Source: Candidatus Helicobacter avistercoris (GTDB lineage: Bacteria; Campylobacterota; Campylobacteria; Campylobacterales; Helicobacteraceae). From it: a stretch of DNA of 32,307 nucleotides. How positions within the stretch are numbered: the first letter of the stretch is position 1; every line of letters begins with the position of its first letter. Positions 16,554 through 23,871 of this stretch are shown here, piece by piece. The stretch spans positions 1-32,307 of the forward strand of contig DXDJ01000043.1 of NCBI GenBank assembly GCA_019115525.1, given 5' to 3'. The notes below the pieces were generated by a model. The model was not told the origin of the DNA and made no database searches. It worked only from the letters and a program-made list of their open reading frames with translations. The position numbers were made by a program, and so were the translations under genes.

Positions 16554-17608
16554 TTAATCTTTGAATTTCTCTGCAACTTCTAGCAATTTTCCTCTGAAAG
16601 AATACAAATCTTGCAATTTTTCAAATTTAATTTTTTCATCTATACCATCATTGTATGCAATGTATTTGGTTCTTCCTTTTAGAAACAATCTACATACCCA
16701 TTTTTGCCATTTATCATCACATAACACACTAAAATACTGTGTTGTATTTGAATAACTAATTCTATCTCCCTCAATGATTTCAGCAAGGATTGCACGAACA
16801 ATATAAAAAGCTTTTTGCTCCTCACTATTAATACTATTTGACTGTTGCTCTTCTTTTACCTCATCTTGTTGCGTTTTTGCTTCTTGATTTTGAATTTTTA
16901 GTTTGTCTTGAATTGAGTTGATTTGATCTTTTGCAATATCAAAAATCATTTCTTGCATTGAATTGCGAATATATTCTTTAAACTGTTCAATAAGTCCTTG
17001 CGTAGCACGACGATTGCCGAGCTTGGAGATAAAAAACTTGGCAAAATCTTCACTTGGTTCGCTCATCTCACTTGTTAATACTTCTCTGATAGCCCGTGTG
17101 TATTTTTCGTGACTTGCCATACCCAAAATATTATCTATATTTAATTTGTCGCGTGCAAATCGTTCAAGGCAAGCCCTATCCCTCTCTTTAAATGAAGCCA
17201 AATTAATTACCATAAAAGGGGTTAAGTCCATTTTGTTCTTTTCATCTAAATCAGAAAAAAGCGATACTCAATCCCATTTGTAAGAATTCCAAACTTTGCA
17301 TCAGTCACTGTAAAGTATCTTACAAGCTGATTATTGTGGTTGTCTAAATTTTCGTGAACGCTCTTTGCTTCAATAAGGATCAATGGTTTGCCGTTATCCA
17401 TAATGGCATAATCCACCTTCTCCCCTTTTTTACTACCCACATCAGCCACAAACTCAGGCACAACAATGCTAGGATCAAAAACATCATAACCCAAGAGGTT
17501 CAAGAAAGAAGCGATAAACGCCATTTTTGTAGCTTCTTCTGTTTGAATATTTTCTTTTGGAGTATTCCGAATCTTTTCCACCAAAGCATCGAGTCCTGAA
17601 AAATCCAT
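16554..17608 (-). pseudogene. HsdR N-terminal-like (PD-(D/E)XK) protein, split by a -1 frameshift
   Basis: Two adjacent frames, 17246-17608 (120 residues) and 16554-17231 (225 residues), together make one gene. The first ends FGILTNGIEYRFFLI with an early TAG. Adding one base to the A6 run at 17255-17260 (T6 in the coding strand) continues the protein as RFFSDLDEKNKMDLTPF into the second frame, giving 351 residues. The N-terminal half has the type I restriction R-subunit N-terminal nuclease pattern: D66 in KVDYAIM, E80-x-K82 in LILIEAKS, and QLVRY at 94-98. The C-terminal half is mainly helical, with a low-complexity linker around TQQDEVKEEQQSNS. No helicase or modification genes are near, so this is an orphan nuclease-like protein, not a full restriction system. 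The break could be real decay, slippage or a sequencing error. AAAGGA precedes the ATG. Confidence 0.8.
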
Positions 17609-17746
17609 AAAAATCCTTTTTTATTAAAATGTAAAGAATAATTATGACATACCCTACTTTTCAAATCAAGATAATTTTTAGATTATGCTATTTTTTATAT
17701 TTTCCTTTTACGAAAATACACACAAAACTAAAATTTTACAAGAACC

Positions 17747-17805
17747 TTATACCAATGCCTCTTTTAGCACTTCTTCTACTCTCTCAACAGCGATAATTTC
17801 TAGGC
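17747..17805 (-). repeat. Detached second copy of the lon 3' end (distal copy)
   Basis: 59 bases matching 18496-18554 at 56 positions, same orientation, 749 bases away. Read on the minus strand it encodes SLEIIAVERVEEVLKEALV and a stop; the three differences from lon (CTA/TTA, ATT/ATC, GCA/GCG) are synonymous. Weak similarity continues to GTCAAA at 17813-17808 and, on the other side, to an AAAACTAAA at 17724-17732 that also lies below lon at 18477-18485. No start codon or rest of lon is attached, so it is a remnant. The neighbouring 17609-17746 is AT-rich, holds no gene I can see, and should carry the promoter of the split nuclease-like gene. Confidence 0.9.
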
Positions 17806-17815
17806 TTTTTGACAA

Positions 17816-18250
17816 TTATTTATGTTTTTTAGAATCTTTTTGAAACTCTCTATAAATTTTTGGTGAAGCAATCACAAAGCTAAACCCCATTGCTCCCCAA
17901 CCTTGCGTTGAATAGCCTTTGAGAGTAAGCCACACACCACAACAAAAAACAATCAAAGGAAAAAGATATGAGCCAATGATTCCAAAACCACTCCATCGAT
18001 AATAAAGCTTCATATCCTCTTCTCTCATTTCCTGCTCTTTTCTCTCAATGCCTATGATTTCTTTATCACAAGCATTGCGATGATCGACACATTCCTCCCA
18101 TTTTTTCATTGCACGATTTGCTAATTCTGGGGAAGTGTGATAGAGCTTTTCAATTGCATTAAGCTCATTTTCTACAAGGATATTGTTTTGTTGGTTGAAT
18201 TGATTGAGGACATTGCTGTTTTCCTCTTTTTTCTTGACTTGTGAGCTCAT
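17816..18250 (-). CDS. Small membrane protein, DUF2335-like
   Basis: Protein of 144 residues with a charged, coiled-coil-prone N-terminal part (about 20-82; SPELANRAMKKWEECVDHR and ERKEQEMREEDMK). Two membrane helices follow at about 87-109 (FGIIGSYLFPLIVFCCGVWLTL) and 114-130, with a short basic tail. The plan, a proline/alanine helix, an ExxxHR-like segment, then a two-helix hairpin split by a KGY turn, resembles the DUF2335 predicted membrane proteins; I judge this by eye only. Function unknown. It starts 5 bases after the 57-residue ORF and ends two bases from the distal lon-tail remnant, so it is probably cargo of the inserted segment. The ribosome-binding site is weak, which suggests coupling to the upstream ORF. 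Confidence 0.65.
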   Translation of the reverse strand: MSSQVKKKEENSNVLNQFNQQNNILVENELNAIEKLYHTSPELANRAMKKWEECVDHRNACDKEIIGIERKEQEMREEDMKLYYRWSGFGIIGSYLFPLIVFCCGVWLTLKGYSTQGWGAMGFSFVIASPKIYREFQKDSKKHK

Positions 18251-18255
18251 TGGGC

Positions 18256-18429
18256 TTATAGACTTAACTCTTTTCTTGCTTCAATCTGCTTTGCATTGAT
18301 TTTTTTATACTCTTGAACTTGTCTTGCTCTAATTGAGGTGATAATCTCTCCCTTTTTTTTACACAATCCAAAAGAATCTATCTCACCCCTCACATAACTA
18401 TTCCAAAATAATTTCAATCTTTTATCCAT
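18256..18429 (-). CDS. 57-residue hypothetical protein in the lon-tail insert
   Basis: Not recognised. A GTG at 18438 is in frame but overlaps the ribosome-binding site; ATG 18429 has AGGTGA with a 5-base spacer and is preferred. The protein is basic, starts MDKRLKLFWNSYVRGEIDSFG, has a single CKKKGE segment and ends in a charged helix with RARQVQEYKKINAKQIEARKE. It has no signal peptide or membrane helix. It lies 66 bases below lon and 5 bases before the DUF2335-like gene, and the two look like a small operon. The good ribosome-binding site is the main support for it being a real gene. Confidence 0.5.
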   Translation of the reverse strand: MDKRLKLFWNSYVRGEIDSFGLCKKKGEIITSIRARQVQEYKKINAKQIEARKELSL

Positions 18430-18495
18430 AGCAATCACCTCTAATCTTTATCTCATTCTAGCAAAAAGCTATCCATAAAACTAAATTTCTTGTTT

Positions 18496-18554
18496 TTATA
18501 CCAACGCCTCTTTTAGCACTTCTTCTACTCTCTCAACAGCGATGATTTCTAAGC
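18496..18554 (-). repeat. lon 3' end, proximal copy of the 59-bp direct repeat
   Basis: The intact last 19 codons plus stop of lon, repeated at 17747-17805. The two copies bracket 18495-17806, which carries the 57-residue ORF and the DUF2335-like gene. Direct repeats of a gene's 3' end on either side of cargo are what site-specific integration into that gene's end leaves behind. Confidence 0.9.
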
Positions 18555-20853
18555 CCCCTTTGACTTCCTCGGGGATTTCATCCAGATCTCTTTGGTAGTT
18601 TTTTGTAGGGATGAGAGCTTTTTTGATCCCTGCTTTATGTGCAGCGATAAGCTTTTCTTTTAGCCCTCCGATAGGAAGCACTTTGCCTGTGAGGGTCAGC
18701 TCTCCTGTCATTGCGATATCCCCTCGCACTTTTTTATCACACAAGATTGAGGCGATCACTGTTGCCATTGCGATCCCTGCACTTGGCCCATCTTTAGGAG
18801 TAGCTCCCTCAGGGACATGCAAATGGAGATCATAGACATCATAGACTGGCTTTTGGGGTTTGTCTTTGCTCTTTGGAAGCTTAAGAGTGCTTTTGAGTTT
18901 GCCTTCACTTAGAAGAACTTTTATGACAGAGTGGGCGATACGAGCAGATTCTTTCATCACATCGCCCAAACTTCCTGTAAGGCTCAATGCCCCCTTACCC
19001 TCCATTCTCACTGCCTCAATTTTTAGCACATCTCCCCCCACGCTCGTCCAAGCCAATCCATTGACAACCCCCACTTGTGGAGCTTTGTCTGCTGGATCGA
19101 TTTCAAAAATGATTTTATCAAGGTATTGGCTTAGATTTTTTTGTGTGATGGAGATCTTGCTTTTCTCTCCGCTTGTGCTATCCACCAAAACCTTTTGAGC
19201 CACTTTTCGCATAATTGTAGCGATTTGGCGACGCAAATTCCTCACTCCAGATTCTCGTGTGTATTTCTCTATCGCTTCTCGCAATGCAAGGGCAGTGATA
19301 CTCACTTCATAAGCTTTGAGTCCATGCTTTTTCATCTCTTGAGGGATAAGATATTTTTTGGCAATCTGCTCTTTTTCTTGAGGAGTGTAGCTAGAGATAT
19401 GGATAAACTCCATTCGATCTCTTAGGGGGGCTGGGATTTGAGAGATATCATTGGCTGTGGCGATAAAAATGATGTTTGAGAGATCAAGATTGAAATTTGT
19501 ATAATAGTCCCTAAACTCTTTGTTTTGCTCAGGATCTAGAATCTCAAGCAATACACTTGTAGGATCCCCTCTAAAGCTTCTCCCCACCTTATCAATCTCA
19601 TCAAGCACCATTACAGGATCCATCTCTTTTGCATCAATCAGCCCCTGCGTGATTCTCCCTGGCATTGCTCCAAGATAGGTTCTTCGATGTCCTCTTAGCT
19701 CGTTGACATCCTCCAATCCTCCTAGAGCTAGTCGTACAAGAGGGCGTCCCATCGCTTTGGCAATAGAGTTTGCTAGTGAAGTTTTTCCGACCCCTGGAGG
19801 ACCATAAAAGCAAAGGATCGTTCCTTTGGAATCTTTGTTTTCCTTTCCTCTTAAAGCAAGTAATTCTCTCACTGCAAAAAACTCTACAATCCTTTTCTTT
19901 GGCTTCTCAAGTGAGTAGTGATCTTCATCAAGCTGTTTGCCTACGCTCTCAATAGAGAGTTTTTGCTTGCTAAATTTTCCAAAGGGGATTTCAAGCACCC
20001 ATTCGATGTAGTTTTGCACGATACTTGCATCGCCACTATCTTGATTCATCTTACTTAGCCTGTCAATTTGACGTTTGATTTCTTTATGGATTTCAGCAGA
20101 AATAAAAGCCTTGATAGAAGCAAGCTTTTCTCTATATCTCTCAATCTCTTCTTCTTTTTGCCCCTCAAGTCCTAGCTCTTTGTGAATTTGACGGATTTGC
20201 TCTTTGAGAAAGTATTCTTTGTTGATTTTATCCATTTTGCTTTGCACACGAGATTTGATCTCTTTTTGGAGTTTTTGATTTTCAATATCAGCTACAACAT
20301 ACTCAATCAAAAGGATCATTCTCTCTTGGACATCATCTTTTGCAAAAAGTTCAAAAGCTTGAGTTTTTGGAAGTTTGAGGCTTGAAGCGATAAGATCGAT
20401 TGTTCGATTAAGATTACTGCTCTCTTCCACAGCCTTAATCAGCTCATTGGTTACATTGTGATTGACATTAGCAAGATAGCCAAGCTGTTCTTTAAGCACT
20501 TCAAAAGTTGCCTTGAGTTTGTCAGATGAGAAGGTTTTGTAATCTCGCATTACTACATTTCCAAGAAGTGGAGCACTAGTGATGATATCCTCGATCATCC
20601 CCCTACCTATTCCCCTAAAGAGGATTTTTACTCGACCATCAGGCAGTGCGACTTTTCTCATAATTTCGCCAACAACACCGATTTTATAAAACTCTTCTTC
20701 ACTCCCCTCTTTAAAGAAAGCAACAAAAATTTGCTTATCTTTTTTATAAGCCTCATCAATTGCTTGAATGTTTCTCTGCGAGCTTACAAAAATGGGGATA
20801 ATCATAAAAGGATAAACAGCAAAATCCTCTTCTACAATAATATGCATTTCCAT
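18496..20853 (-). CDS. lon: ATP-dependent protease Lon (La)
   Basis: Cytoplasmic AAA+ protease that removes misfolded and regulatory proteins. The 785 residues show the N-terminal substrate-binding LON domain (about 8-190), a coiled coil (about 195-270), and Walker A GPPGVGKT at 351-358. Walker B follows at 413-422 (PVMVLDEIDK), and then the serine protease domain. There S691 in PKDGPSAG and K734 in GGLKEKL form the Ser-Lys dyad with the same 43-residue spacing as E. coli. The start at ATG 20853 has AGGAGA five bases upstream; a second ATG two codons on is possible. It follows bamD closely (H. pylori HP1379-HP1378 order). Its last 19 codons are duplicated downstream at 17747-17805. Confidence 0.97.
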   Translation of the reverse strand: MEMHIIVEEDFAVYPFMIIPIFVSSQRNIQAIDEAYKKDKQIFVAFFKEGSEEEFYKIGVVGEIMRKVALPDGRVKILFRGIGRGMIEDIITSAPLLGNVVMRDYKTFSSDKLKATFEVLKEQLGYLANVNHNVTNELIKAVEESSNLNRTIDLIASSLKLPKTQAFELFAKDDVQERMILLIEYVVADIENQKLQKEIKSRVQSKMDKINKEYFLKEQIRQIHKELGLEGQKEEEIERYREKLASIKAFISAEIHKEIKRQIDRLSKMNQDSGDASIVQNYIEWVLEIPFGKFSKQKLSIESVGKQLDEDHYSLEKPKKRIVEFFAVRELLALRGKENKDSKGTILCFYGPPGVGKTSLANSIAKAMGRPLVRLALGGLEDVNELRGHRRTYLGAMPGRITQGLIDAKEMDPVMVLDEIDKVGRSFRGDPTSVLLEILDPEQNKEFRDYYTNFNLDLSNIIFIATANDISQIPAPLRDRMEFIHISSYTPQEKEQIAKKYLIPQEMKKHGLKAYEVSITALALREAIEKYTRESGVRNLRRQIATIMRKVAQKVLVDSTSGEKSKISITQKNLSQYLDKIIFEIDPADKAPQVGVVNGLAWTSVGGDVLKIEAVRMEGKGALSLTGSLGDVMKESARIAHSVIKVLLSEGKLKSTLKLPKSKDKPQKPVYDVYDLHLHVPEGATPKDGPSAGIAMATVIASILCDKKVRGDIAMTGELTLTGKVLPIGGLKEKLIAAHKAGIKKALIPTKNYQRDLDEIPEEVKGGLEIIAVERVEEVLKEALV

Positions 20854-20869
20854 ACACTATCTCCTAAAA

Positions 20870-21577
20870 TTACCAATTAAAAATCATCACATACCAAGGC
20901 ACATAAGAGGGGATGATATAGTCAATCTGCTTGAGTTCAATTGCATCCATCACATACCAAGGCAATCCATTTGTGATCGTTCTAAAGTTCTTTTGCAATG
21001 CACTATCGCTTCGCTTTAGATATAGATTTGCTGCATACTCTTTGTCTTGCTTACGATATACATTGGCGATGGCTTGATTTAATTCAATTTGTCCAAGCTT
21101 GAATTTTGTATAAATATATCCAACAAAGGGAGTATAAATCTCATCAGGATAGGCATCAAGATAGTTTTTGATTTCTATGGCGGATTCATTCATAAACTCT
21201 TGATCTTTACTTTGATTCTTAAAAGAATAAAATCGTGCCAAAATTTTTAGATAATTGATATAGCTGTAATTTTGACGATTTGAAAATCTTTTGAGATATT
21301 CATCAAAATAAAATTCTGCGAGCAAAAATTCATCTTGTGCCATATGTGCATGTCCTAATGCAAGCATTGCCTCAGGGATCAAGGGGGAATTAGTATGCTC
21401 ACTTTGCAATGAAGCAAACTTTGTATCTGCCGTTTCTAGATTGTTATAACGAATCTCTTTAAAAATCTCCTCATACCAATACATCGCAGGCTTGTCAAAC
21501 TCCTCGACTTTATTGGAACAAGCCGTGAGCAAGTAAGCAAAAAGTGCAAAAAGATAAATGCTAATGTTTTTTTTCAT
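20870..21577 (-). CDS. bamD: Outer-membrane assembly lipoprotein BamD (ComL)
   Basis: Lipoprotein partner of BamA in outer-membrane protein insertion. The 235 residues begin with a lipoprotein signal peptide whose lipobox is LLTAC, with C20 as the lipidated residue. TPR-type repeats follow: MYWYEEIFKEIRYNNLETADTKF..., then ALGHAHMAQDEFLLAEFYFDEYLKRF and YLKILARFY. The C-terminal part (about 150-235) has Y/W-rich segments. Upstream of lon by 16 bases in one operon, as in H. pylori (HP1378). fliW diverges from it. Confidence 0.9.
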   Translation of the reverse strand: MKKNISIYLFALFAYLLTACSNKVEEFDKPAMYWYEEIFKEIRYNNLETADTKFASLQSEHTNSPLIPEAMLALGHAHMAQDEFLLAEFYFDEYLKRFSNRQNYSYINYLKILARFYSFKNQSKDQEFMNESAIEIKNYLDAYPDEIYTPFVGYIYTKFKLGQIELNQAIANVYRKQDKEYAANLYLKRSDSALQKNFRTITNGLPWYVMDAIELKQIDYIIPSYVPWYVMIFNW

Positions 21578-21625
21578 TTTTTAACTTTATATTTTGTAAA
21601 AATTTTCCTAGTGATTTATCCTTGA

Positions 21626-21631
21626 ATTATA
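21626..21631 (-). promoter_or_regulatory. Candidate -10 box (TATAAT) for bamD-lon
   Basis: TATAAT on the minus strand, 48 bases upstream of bamD in the divergent gap with fliW. Good match to the Helicobacter housekeeping consensus; no -35 evident. Confidence 0.5.
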
Positions 21632-21694
21632 TCCAAGCATTAAAGTTTGGGGGTTTATTTTTAATATTTTTGCTAAAAAACATAAAATCTAGGA

Positions 21695-21700
21695 TAGAAT
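21695..21700 (+). promoter_or_regulatory. Candidate -10 box (TAGAAT) for fliW-proC-miaA
   Basis: TAGAAT on the plus strand, 48 bases before fliW in the same divergent gap as the bamD promoter. I saw no clear sigma-28 or sigma-54 flagellar promoter here. Low-confidence call by eye. Confidence 0.3.
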
Positions 21701-21748
21701 TTTGCATACTACCTTGTTTAAATAAGTTTGATTAGGAGCATTTGACCT

Positions 21749-22147
21749 ATGGTTTTTGAGGTAAAGTCGCCAATTCTTGGCTTTGAAGATGTTAGTAAAA
21801 TGAGACTTGAAAAGATTGATGATTTGTTTATGAAACTTTCAAATGATGAGGATTCCTCGCCAATCTTTACACTCATCAACCCTTTTGCTTTGCGTGAATA
21901 CGATTTTGAAATTCCCACAGCATTACAACTCTTACTTGAAATTGAAAGTCAAGAGGATATTTTGGTTGGCAACATTATGGTTTTGCAAACTCCCATTGAA
22001 AACTCTACAATCAACTTTCTTGCTCCAGTAGTCTTTAATGTAAAAAATCAAACTATGGCACAAGTCGTTCTTGATAGCACAAAATATCCACAATATGGAC
22101 TTTCAGAATCTATTGACGCCTACTATCAAGATCAAATCAAATCTTAA
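21749..22147 (+). CDS. fliW: Flagellar assembly factor FliW
   Basis: FliW binds flagellin and the translational regulator CsrA, so it couples flagellin secretion to flagellin synthesis; cytoplasmic. The 132 residues show the family features: [13 protein letters not shown] at the start (typical (I/F)xGFE), [19 protein letters not shown] in the middle, then [23 protein letters not shown], the conserved TxNL.AP motif. An in-frame TGA two codons upstream fixes the start at ATG 21749 or later; AGGAG lies ten bases upstream. In H. pylori a fliW gene (HP1377) is also next to bamD-lon. The stop overlaps the proC start (TAATG). Confidence 0.92.
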   Translation: MVFEVKSPILGFEDVSKMRLEKIDDLFMKLSNDEDSSPIFTLINPFALREYDFEIPTALQLLLEIESQEDILVGNIMVLQTPIENSTINFLAPVVFNVKNQTMAQVVLDSTKYPQYGLSESIDAYYQDQIKS

Positions 22148-22935
22148 TGCAATCCTTACTTATTATTGGCTATGGAAACCTTGCCCACTCCATAGTCAAA
22201 GGTATCACTCCTAATACTTATAAGCTTTTTGTCCTTGGGAGAGATTTTGAAAAATCTAAAGCTTTTTCTCAAGATTTTCCTACCCACTTGATTGCTCCTA
22301 TTCAGAATATTCAAGAATTAGATGGGCAAAACCCTATCATTCTTCTTTGTGTCAAACCAAAGGGAGTACAAAACTTCTCTTGTGATTTTGCCTCTCCTTT
22401 GGTGTATTCGGTTATGGCTGGGGTGAGGGTGCAATCCATCATCTCGCAATTTCCCAATGCCCTAGCCTATGTAAGAGCGATGCCCAATATCGGAGCATTG
22501 ATCAAAAAATCATCCACTGCTTTGTATGCTTATGCCAAAGATCCAGCCTCTCTACAAGAAGCCAAAGAAAGGGCACTTGCTCTAAGCTTGGCGTTTGGAA
22601 ATGCTGTTTGGGTTGATAGTGAAGAGCTGATTGATGCTTCAATTGCCACAAGTGGAAGCTCACCTGCATTCCTTTCTCTTGTCGCTCAAGCCCTCATAGA
22701 CGCAGGAGTGCGTGAAGGATTGAATGCCACGCAGAGTAAAGAATTGGTTCAAGCTACTTTTGAAGGTTTCTCTGAACTTCTTAAGCTTTATACTCTAGCA
22801 GAAATCAAAACCCTTGTAACAAGTCCAGCAGGGACAACTGCTGAGGGATTAGTATATCTTGAAGAAAGAGGATTTAAGGGGATTTTGGAGCAAGGGGCTC
22901 ACAGAAGTGCACTCAAGGCCAAAGGCAAAATCTAG
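22147..22935 (+). CDS. proC: Pyrroline-5-carboxylate reductase
   Basis: Last step of proline synthesis: NAD(P)H reduction of pyrroline-5-carboxylate. The 262 residues have the Rossmann start LLIIGYGNLAHSI (GYGNLA at 8-13), ILLCVKPKGV, YVRAMPNIGALI, ATSGSSPAFLSL and the dimerisation/catalytic segment VTSPAGTTAEGLVYLEE. Length matches the family. It begins in the stop codon of fliW and is followed after six bases by miaA, so a metabolic and a tRNA-modification gene share the flagellar regulator's transcript. Confidence 0.94.
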   Translation: MQSLLIIGYGNLAHSIVKGITPNTYKLFVLGRDFEKSKAFSQDFPTHLIAPIQNIQELDGQNPIILLCVKPKGVQNFSCDFASPLVYSVMAGVRVQSIISQFPNALAYVRAMPNIGALIKKSSTALYAYAKDPASLQEAKERALALSLAFGNAVWVDSEELIDASIATSGSSPAFLSLVAQALIDAGVREGLNATQSKELVQATFEGFSELLKLYTLAEIKTLVTSPAGTTAEGLVYLEERGFKGILEQGAHRSALKAKGKI

Positions 22936-22941
22936 CCAAAT

Positions 22942-23871
22942 ATGAGGCTCATTGCGATTTTGGGGGGAAGCGGAAGTGGAAAAAGTCAGCTTGGGCTTGA
23001 GCTTGCTCAGAAACATAATTGTGAAATCTTCTCTCTTGATTCGCTCTCAATCTATCAAGAAATTGATATTGCTTCAGCCAAACCTACAAAAGAGGAACTC
23101 GAGAGCGTTGCCCATTATGGGATCAATATCCTCTCCCCCACAGAACACAACAATGCCATTGTTTTTGACACTTTGCTAAAAGAGGCGATTGCCAGCACTC
23201 AGAGCAAAGGAAAAGATACCTTACTTATCATTGGGGGCTCCAGCTTTTATCTTAAAGCAATCATTGATGGACTTTCTCCATTACCCACACTGACAAACAA
23301 TCAAAGAGAGGCAATCAAAGAGCAAATCTCTTCTCTTAAGAATCCTTTAGAGTTTTTGCTTTCTATTGAGTCCAATCTCCCCTTTTCTTATCAAGATTCC
23401 TATCGTATCCATAAATACCTAGAAATCTACTTCTCCACAAATCTTGCTCCCTCACTCTATTTCAAGCAAAACCCAAAAACCCCCTTTGCCTACCCGATTG
23501 AGAAATACGCCTTGGTTTTGGATAGAGAGGTTTTAAGAGAGAGAATTAGACTTAGAAGTGAAAAAATGTATGAGTTTGGAATTTTAGATGAAGCTCAAAG
23601 ACTATTGCAAAAATATGGGGATAGGATTCAGCCCTTTGGCTCCATAGGATTAAAAGAGTGCAAAGAGTATTTTGAAGGAAAGATTAAATCTCAAGAAGAG
23701 CTTATCTCGCTTATTAGCACCCATACAGCCCAACTTGCCAAACGCCAAAGCACCTTTAATCGCACACAGTTTGGCATCCCCAAAGAGATTGGCTCTTGGA
23801 TCTCTCCTAGAGAATATGCCATAGAGCATATTATTCAAGGAGATTATGCAAGTTTGCTTAGAAGCATTTAG
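22942..23871 (+). CDS. miaA: tRNA dimethylallyltransferase
   Basis: Adds the dimethylallyl group to A37 of tRNAs that read UNN codons. The 309 residues carry a P-loop GGSGSGKS at 8-15 (usually GPTASGKT), then FSLDSLSIYQEIDIASAKPT (family DSxQxYxxxDIGTAKP). IIGGSSFYLKAIIDGLSPLP is the GGTGLY motif counterpart, and RIHKYLEIYFST and IGLKECKEY complete the set. The Ser replacements in the P-loop and GGSS motif occur in related Campylobacterota as far as I recall. It is third in the fliW-proC-miaA unit and its stop overlaps the convergent symporter gene. Confidence 0.92.
   Translation: MRLIAILGGSGSGKSQLGLELAQKHNCEIFSLDSLSIYQEIDIASAKPTKEELESVAHYGINILSPTEHNNAIVFDTLLKEAIASTQSKGKDTLLIIGGSSFYLKAIIDGLSPLPTLTNNQREAIKEQISSLKNPLEFLLSIESNLPFSYQDSYRIHKYLEIYFSTNLAPSLYFKQNPKTPFAYPIEKYALVLDREVLRERIRLRSEKMYEFGILDEAQRLLQKYGDRIQPFGSIGLKECKEYFEGKIKSQEELISLISTHTAQLAKRQSTFNRTQFGIPKEIGSWISPREYAIEHIIQGDYASLLRSI

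Noticed and set aside
16554-17608. A complete type I restriction-modification system
   Set aside because: Only the R-subunit N-terminal nuclease-like domain is present; there is no helicase part, no HsdM and no HsdS in the window.
17609-17746. Possible small gene or RNA in the AT-rich gap below the lon-tail remnant
   Set aside because: No open frame with a start signal and no convincing structure; best explained as the leader/promoter of the split nuclease-like gene plus weak lon 3'-flank similarity.
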